Positions 58,532 to 64,000 of a stretch of 64,000 nucleotides of DNA are shown in pieces. Each line of letters begins with the position of its first letter. Position 1 is the first letter of the stretch. The stretch lies in NCBI GenBank assembly GCA_010093485.1, contig MU001502.1, positions 392,057 to 456,056 of the forward strand. The letters run 5' to 3'. The position numbers and the translations under genes were made by a program. The notes under the pieces were generated by a model. That model was not told where the DNA came from, made no database searches, and saw only the letters and a list, made by a program, of their open reading frames with translations. The DNA comes from Karstenula rhodostoma CBS 690.94 (taxonomy: Eukaryota; Ascomycota; Dothideomycetes; Pleosporales; Didymosphaeriaceae).

Positions 58532-59851
58532 ATCGTTCGCTTGCTTGCTTCGCGGGCTCGATCGGGAGTACCATTCGCGCAGGGCTGTGGGAGTTACAAT
58601 ATTTGGACAGCGCAACTAATTTTTGATGTCTAGTGAATGGCATCCTTCTTTCAGGACGAAAGACCGCTTTGTTATGAAGACTTTGCAACATGTGCGACGC
58701 CCTAATCGTGAGCCTTGCGCTGGCGGTGTCACGACATTGTCCTTGTGTTGTGTCGCCTGCCAATATGCGCGCTTGAGATGAGGAGTCATAGCCAGCGGTT
58801 CGGCATCGGATCTGGGGAATATAGCGCAGGGATGGTAATGGTAGAAATTGCGTCTGAGCGTGGAGTGGAGGAGGCCCCTGCGTCGCCACGATGCAGAGTT
58901 CGGAAGGACTTGCATACACGAGCGCCACGAGGTAAGAACAACGGTAACGTCTGGCGGTCGATTATATGAGGATTCCGATCACTTCTTCGTTTCTTTTCTT
59001 CGAGGTAGAGAAACGAAAGCCCAAGCCATGTGCAAGCGGTGCAACGACTCGTGCATGTCATTTCGACCATCGCCTGGCAAGAAGTCGACGACTCGACGAA
59101 CGGCCTGTTTCTTTTCTCGCAGAACATAACGGAGTGTATCAAATAATGTAGCAACGCAAGACTTCAAGTCCAGTCAGCGGGCCTCCGGATTGCCCTGAAG
59201 GCGATCGTCAGAGAGAAAGTCACAAGTGCGTCTGCATCTCGGTGACCGCCACAGCCTGCCCTGCGCGTAGCTCCTGCCGCAGTATCAATCTCCAGTTTGG
59301 TCAATGTCGGGATGGTGATGTACGGTACTCTATGTCTGCTGTTTGCGGTCGGGAAGAACCCGGTAACTCACCCAAGTCATTTCGGCTGGAACCGATAAAC
59401 TTTCCATAGTGCAGCCTTCTCTGGTAGCGCAGAAGGCGCATCGTTTCCTGGGTATCGGATTAGCTAAACTCTGTTTTAATAAATGGACGGGATGTGGAAA
59501 GGTGTTGGAGCACAGAGCTTGCTTCGACATGCGGGGTTGAAGCGTGGGGCTAGCGTCCGATCTGCATCGCTGCAGGAGTTCCAACCGAGATGGGTGAGTC
59601 GTGTCTCGGCTTCTATGCTTTCGTAAAATCGACAAAATTAGCGTGCTTAAACCCATGTTGATAGCCGATGCTCGTTGCTTGAATTCCGAAGAGACGGAAA
59701 GGAACAATGATATGGGGGATGCTCTTGCGGTACCTGAAAAAGCATCCGTGAGATAGATTAGAGCTTCAGGACAATGATCTTCGTCGTTCATCGATGCATA
59801 TTCATTTCCCTATATACCAATGGAATACCAGCGTATCTCGCATCAGGCACG
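58532..59851. other. intergenic region between receptor gene and Trs120 gene
   Basis: 1.3 kb without a supported gene. The receptor promoter lies on its left and the Trs120 3' UTR on its right. Short frames on both strands have no recognisable motif. Confidence 0.5.
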
Positions 59852-62800
59852 TCATCGCCTTCTCGCCACAAGTGTACATGGCTCCATCATATGCCACGAG
59901 CGCAGCTTCGGCTCACCCAATACCTCAGCCTGGATTGTCGCCGTTCCACTCCGCGGCCTGTTCCCTTTGACCTCGCCAGCTGGCTGCTGAAGCTTGATTT
60001 CATCGACCATTGCACCAACCTCGTAAACACCGCTTGTAAGTGCAACAATGCCGAGCTCTGTTTCCACCCACTGACCCGGCTCAATCGTTGGCAGACGGCG
60101 TTGCAGAACGCCAGTCCATGAGAAGCGTTTATCAAGGTCGAGCGCGATGTTGTGTGGGAGGTTAGCGAGATGTGGCTGCAATCGTAAAAGCGGTGCGATC
60201 GGGGCAGGACTCCGATTGTAGACCTTGGTCTTCAGTGTCAAGAAATCATCTACTGAGACTTCGAATCTTGCGTGACCAAGCCGTCGCACAGCATTGTGAT
60301 CTTCATTGGGGGGGTTGTCTATCTCAACCGTGGTTTCGATCTTGATGTCTCCCAATTTGATGGCCTCTACCATTCGCGGAGAAAAGCGCATGGTGCGTAG
60401 CTCAACGTCACCGGTTTTCCCACCGCCCTCTTCTTTCCATGTCCCTCGAACAAGCTTCAGCAGCTCATGGCGGTACCAGAAAGCTTCTCGGTTTGCGCGC
60501 TCTATTTCAGGAGAGATTCTGCTGACGCTGACAACAAATTGTCGTTGGTTCGCTGGGTTAAGCGACGGAACGCGTGCGTAAGGCTCTTTGAGGTAGATCT
60601 TGGGGAGGATGACAATGATCCGGTTGATATGACCTGGTTGGATGACTTCATTGACAGTGTAAGCTCCAGCCCATGATTCGATGGCGTTCTCGTTACTCTC
60701 TGGCGGTCCTCGAACCTGGAGCGCGACGTGCAAAGGATTCGGCCACGAGTTACGCAAGTCTAACAAAAGCATGCAGTACTCGTCACTGCTTCCTTGAGAC
60801 TTCATGTGATGCAGGAACTGCTGGAATTGACTCTCGCCTTGGTCCTTCGACAGGGTCACCTCCTTCGTGTGGCTGGACCAAGCAAGATCACCGGAAAGTG
60901 GTATGATGTCAGGACGCTGTAGCTGAACGCTAGCGTTGACTGTAATGGATATAGGCACAGAAACCTGGCGCGTAAAAAATCTCTCTTGAATTTCAGAGCG
61001 TCGTTTGCCGAGGTTGGCATAGTCAATATGAATGATTGCATCTGTAAGGCGTGTTCGACCGACGACTTCGATCACAAATCGAGCCTCATGGCCTGGCTTT
61101 ATAGTGATTATTTCCTCATCTTCGTGCCTTATCCAACGTAGTGAAGGGAACTGTGCCAATTGAACTTCCAGTTCATGGAGTTCGGCGGACGGGAGGTTGC
61201 GACTCGATGTCGCAGCTTGAATAGCTGCCGTTGCCGAGTCTTGAAACGTGATGTGAACAAAGTCGACAGCGGTGGTGCCAGAAGTGTTCTTCACGGTGAC
61301 AGTGAAACGTCTTCTCTCCCCTTCTAGCACCATGACAGCTCCTTGCGGAAGAGAAACATCGGTGATGATGACCACGGGCTGATCAGGAATCACATTGAAA
61401 GTTAGCGTCTCCGGCTTTGGCGAGGACTCCTTTCCCACATCAGCTGATGTGTCAACGGCTGAAGTCGGTCGCGAAATTGGAGCACCGAGGCAAGCTTTGA
61501 GCCCTATCTTCTTCATCTTCAATTCTCTTTCTGGTCGCCAAGGATCGGGAAATATTGGGAACAAACGCTCTCGGCATCCAGTGACCTTAACGTAACATCC
61601 AATTATGCTCAGGGTTCCATCTGCACGAGCAACGCCGCTTATTGGGAACTTCTGCGTTCGATACGGACCCAAGATGAACAACTCCTCGAGCGCAACAAAC
61701 TCGATGCCTTCGGCAGCTATCCGTAGCGAATCGACTTCAAGCTCAAAGTCGTAGGGATTCTGCAGAGCGATAATGAATCTATATTCCTCGTTGGCAACAA
61801 GCACAGTTTCGACAGCATCGGCCTGCGGGTTCTTATTCCAGGGGTTGTGGATGAAGGGTCCTTCCTTGGATGGAGCGACTTTCAACTCTGCAGGACGGTG
61901 ATGGGTTAAGCGCAAGGGAATTGGCGGTTCCATTATGAACAGACCGCGTACCAGGAAGTCATCCCAATAATCAGTCTCAACATGTTTGAGCCCTAATCTG
62001 TTCGCTTGGGCCACAGTGCGGGAGATGTTGGCGAATAGTCGCACCTGTTCGTCGCGCGGTAGCGACACAAAGACATCGGTGCTGTTTGGTCTAGGGGCTG
62101 TTCCAGGACCCGCAATTCGTAGAAGCAACGCGGTGAAGTGTAGAACGCCATTGAAGTCTGGTAAGGCCTCGCAGAAATTGATACACATGCGCAAAATGTC
62201 CAGCTTCAGGCTAAGGCTTCCGAACGATCTGAGCGAAGCTATCCGTAGGATCTCTTTTACTGCATCCTGGCTTTGTTTCCCAGGCACAGTTCCACTTGCG
62301 CCGTTTGATAGCGAAGGTAGCACAGTTGAGTTGAAGGTGGCTCTTGTATCGGGTATCCCGTAAACACGTCCCAGCAAGCCTAGGAATTCATCGATTCCGT
62401 TTTCAATTTCGCCTTCTCCCAGATGAAGAGCACCTGCTCCAGAATTGCTTCCACCAACCATATTGAGAGCAGCGAGACCCGCAGCGGGGTGCACTCCCAT
62501 TTCCGCTGCACCGACCTTTCGGGCTTGCACCAGGCCTGGTATTAGGGATGTGATGAATTCTCTCATTACAACAGCCTTCTTTCTTTGGAGCTCCAGTGAC
62601 GATAGTACCGACGCTACGCCGGCCAGCACTACCACTCTATCCGTGGGACTCATTCCGGAACTTTCTGGTGGGCCCGGTAACGCGCGAAAAAGCATCGCAG
62701 CGATATCGTTTCTTGTAGGATTAACCGCAAGCCGTGGTACAGAAAGCCGTGGTTTCTGCCGGAATGGATTGTTCTCAACTAGGTGCTGCAGGGCATCATA

Positions 62801-64000
62801 GTCCAAGTAGCCTGCGGATAGGTTCATGGCGGCTAGAAGCTTGGAGAAGCGTATAACACATTCTGAGAAAGCAAGTGGCGGAAGGGATTCTCCGACAAAA
62901 TTCGACGCTCGCGTATATGTGTTCAAGATCATATTCACTAGGTCGGGAAGCAGGGTGTTGAGGCTCTCAAGAGCGGCTTCGTGGGTGGAGTTTCTTGCTG
63001 CAGTTGGAGAGGTGATATCGGCTATACTGCCAGCAGGAGTATGCTGGGGTGATTTGGTGCTTGATGATTTGTCGTATGAGGGATAGCAGATTTGAGGGAT
63101 CTAACGAAGAGTCAACGCCAGTCTGTACGGAGATGTAGAGCTACCAACCTGGAAGTCCATGCCTGACCATGCGAACAACAAAAGGCAGACCATGATATTT
63201 TCCAAAGCTTTTGCATGCCACAAGTGATCACTGAATGTCCGTGCTTGCGTGGCTGCCTCGGTGAGTTCTTTTAAAGCATCATGCCACTGCCCAGCGCATA
63301 GGTATAATGTGCCTATTATCACACCTACACGCCCGCGTCCTTTGTTGCGCGCCCTCTCACCGGCACCACCAGAACCAAAACCATGGATGGAAACTCGATC
63401 CGCGCTGCGATCTCTTCCTGCGCTCTTTGGTTTTGATGAGTTGCTCGTTGTTCGATGTAGAGTATTGGCGGCGTCAAGACCCGAGATCTCATCGAAGGTT
63501 GTTGGAGGGGTGCGAGCTCCTTGGGTTACAGGAGATGTTGCTCTGGAATCATCGGTTGACAGCGAGCTCCCAGAAGCAGATGGTAGCACAGGCATGGACA
63601 TTCGATGCGAGTCTTTCTGGTTCGCCGATGTGGGTGATTCAGGTCTACTCGACACAGGAGTTTGCGAATTCCTTCGGGAAAACAGAGACGATGAAGGGTC
63701 TGGATTAGCCCAGCTAGGCACGTTGTCGGCGTTTCCAGTTTGAGATGCCGGTGAGGCTATAGTAGGTAAGACTTGGATCGATCTAGCCAAGGTGGTCATC
63801 TCGGCCAACAATGTCGCAGTGAGATCGCACATTAGCGTCTTCATCGTTGTCATCTTAACTTGGGGTGCCGGGGGCACAAGGAATGTTTCCGGTGGGAGCT
63901 GGGGATGTAGCTCCGGAGACATGCAGTCAAACAACATTAGACTGTGTAAATAGGCCCTCGGAAACTGCTCTCGTAAATCGTCCACGGAGGATGCAATATC
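59852..64000 (-). CDS. trs120: TRAPPII complex subunit Trs120 / HypA (5' end beyond window)
   Basis: Two exons are visible (63148-64000 and 59852-63100; intron 63101-63147) with 1366 residues in frame to the stop; the N terminus lies beyond the right edge. The first part contains SVDDLREQFPRAYLHSLMLF, a Ser/Pro-rich insert, and the helical repeat region GTLYLCAGQWHDALKELTEA and HLWHAKALENIMVCLLLFAW. The second part carries immunoglobulin-like segments, such as EPPIPLRLTHHRPAELKVAP and RRRFTVTVKNTSGTTAVDF, and ends close to LGEPKLRSWHMMEPCTLVAR. This order matches fungal Trs120, called HypA in Aspergillus. The complex acts at the late Golgi and promotes nucleotide exchange on Rab11-type GTPases. 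The gene is probably essential. Confidence 0.93.

Overview
The window is nuclear DNA of a filamentous ascomycete (Pezizomycotina). Nearly every gene has short introns of 44-74 bases with GT...AG ends, genes lie on both strands without operons, and the families are typically fungal: Zn2Cys6 regulators, Fung_rhodopsin receptors, NCS1 and MFS permeases, a secreted pectate lyase and HypA/Trs120. A plant-associated Dothideomycete is my best guess; that is inference from the gene mix. Exon joints were worked out by eye from splice signals and reading phase. For each complete multi-exon gene the summed exon length is a multiple of three, except where a frameshift is reported.

Left part (1-26 kb), mostly conserved genes: a low-complexity protein running off the left edge; a small one-pass membrane protein; a chromodomain protein with five CCCH zinc fingers; the Rab11 GTPase; an APC-family amino acid/choline/GABA permease; a 1625-residue SANT/WD40 protein with a WDxR box and a cysteine-rich tail; an HSL-type alpha/beta hydrolase; the mitochondrial ADP/ATP carrier; a Pro-rich protein; and a secreted PL1 pectate lyase.

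Middle part (26-41.5 kb), a candidate catabolic cluster: a Dal5-type (ACS) MFS permease with an apparent frameshift, a secreted bacterial-type solute-binding protein, an amidase, a PuuE-type (allantoinase-like) NodB hydrolase, a Zn2Cys6 regulator, an NCS1 nucleobase/allantoin-type permease and a 14-TM DHA2 MFS transporter. The amidase and hydrolase diverge from one 557-base promoter holding at least six GATA-factor motifs, and GATA motifs also precede the regulator and the permease. I read this as a nitrogen-regulated set for import and hydrolysis of an amide or ureide compound. This is the most interesting system in the window; its substrate is unknown.

Right part (41.5-64 kb): an F-box/LRR-like gene, a gene-poor stretch with diverged repeats, an unrecognised gene, a relic of GPI mannosyltransferase Gpi10, an Aim9-like mitochondrial phosphotransferase, two Fung_rhodopsin receptor genes on either side of a cytochrome P450, and the TRAPPII subunit Trs120/HypA running off the right edge. 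No tRNA, rRNA or CRISPR array was seen.
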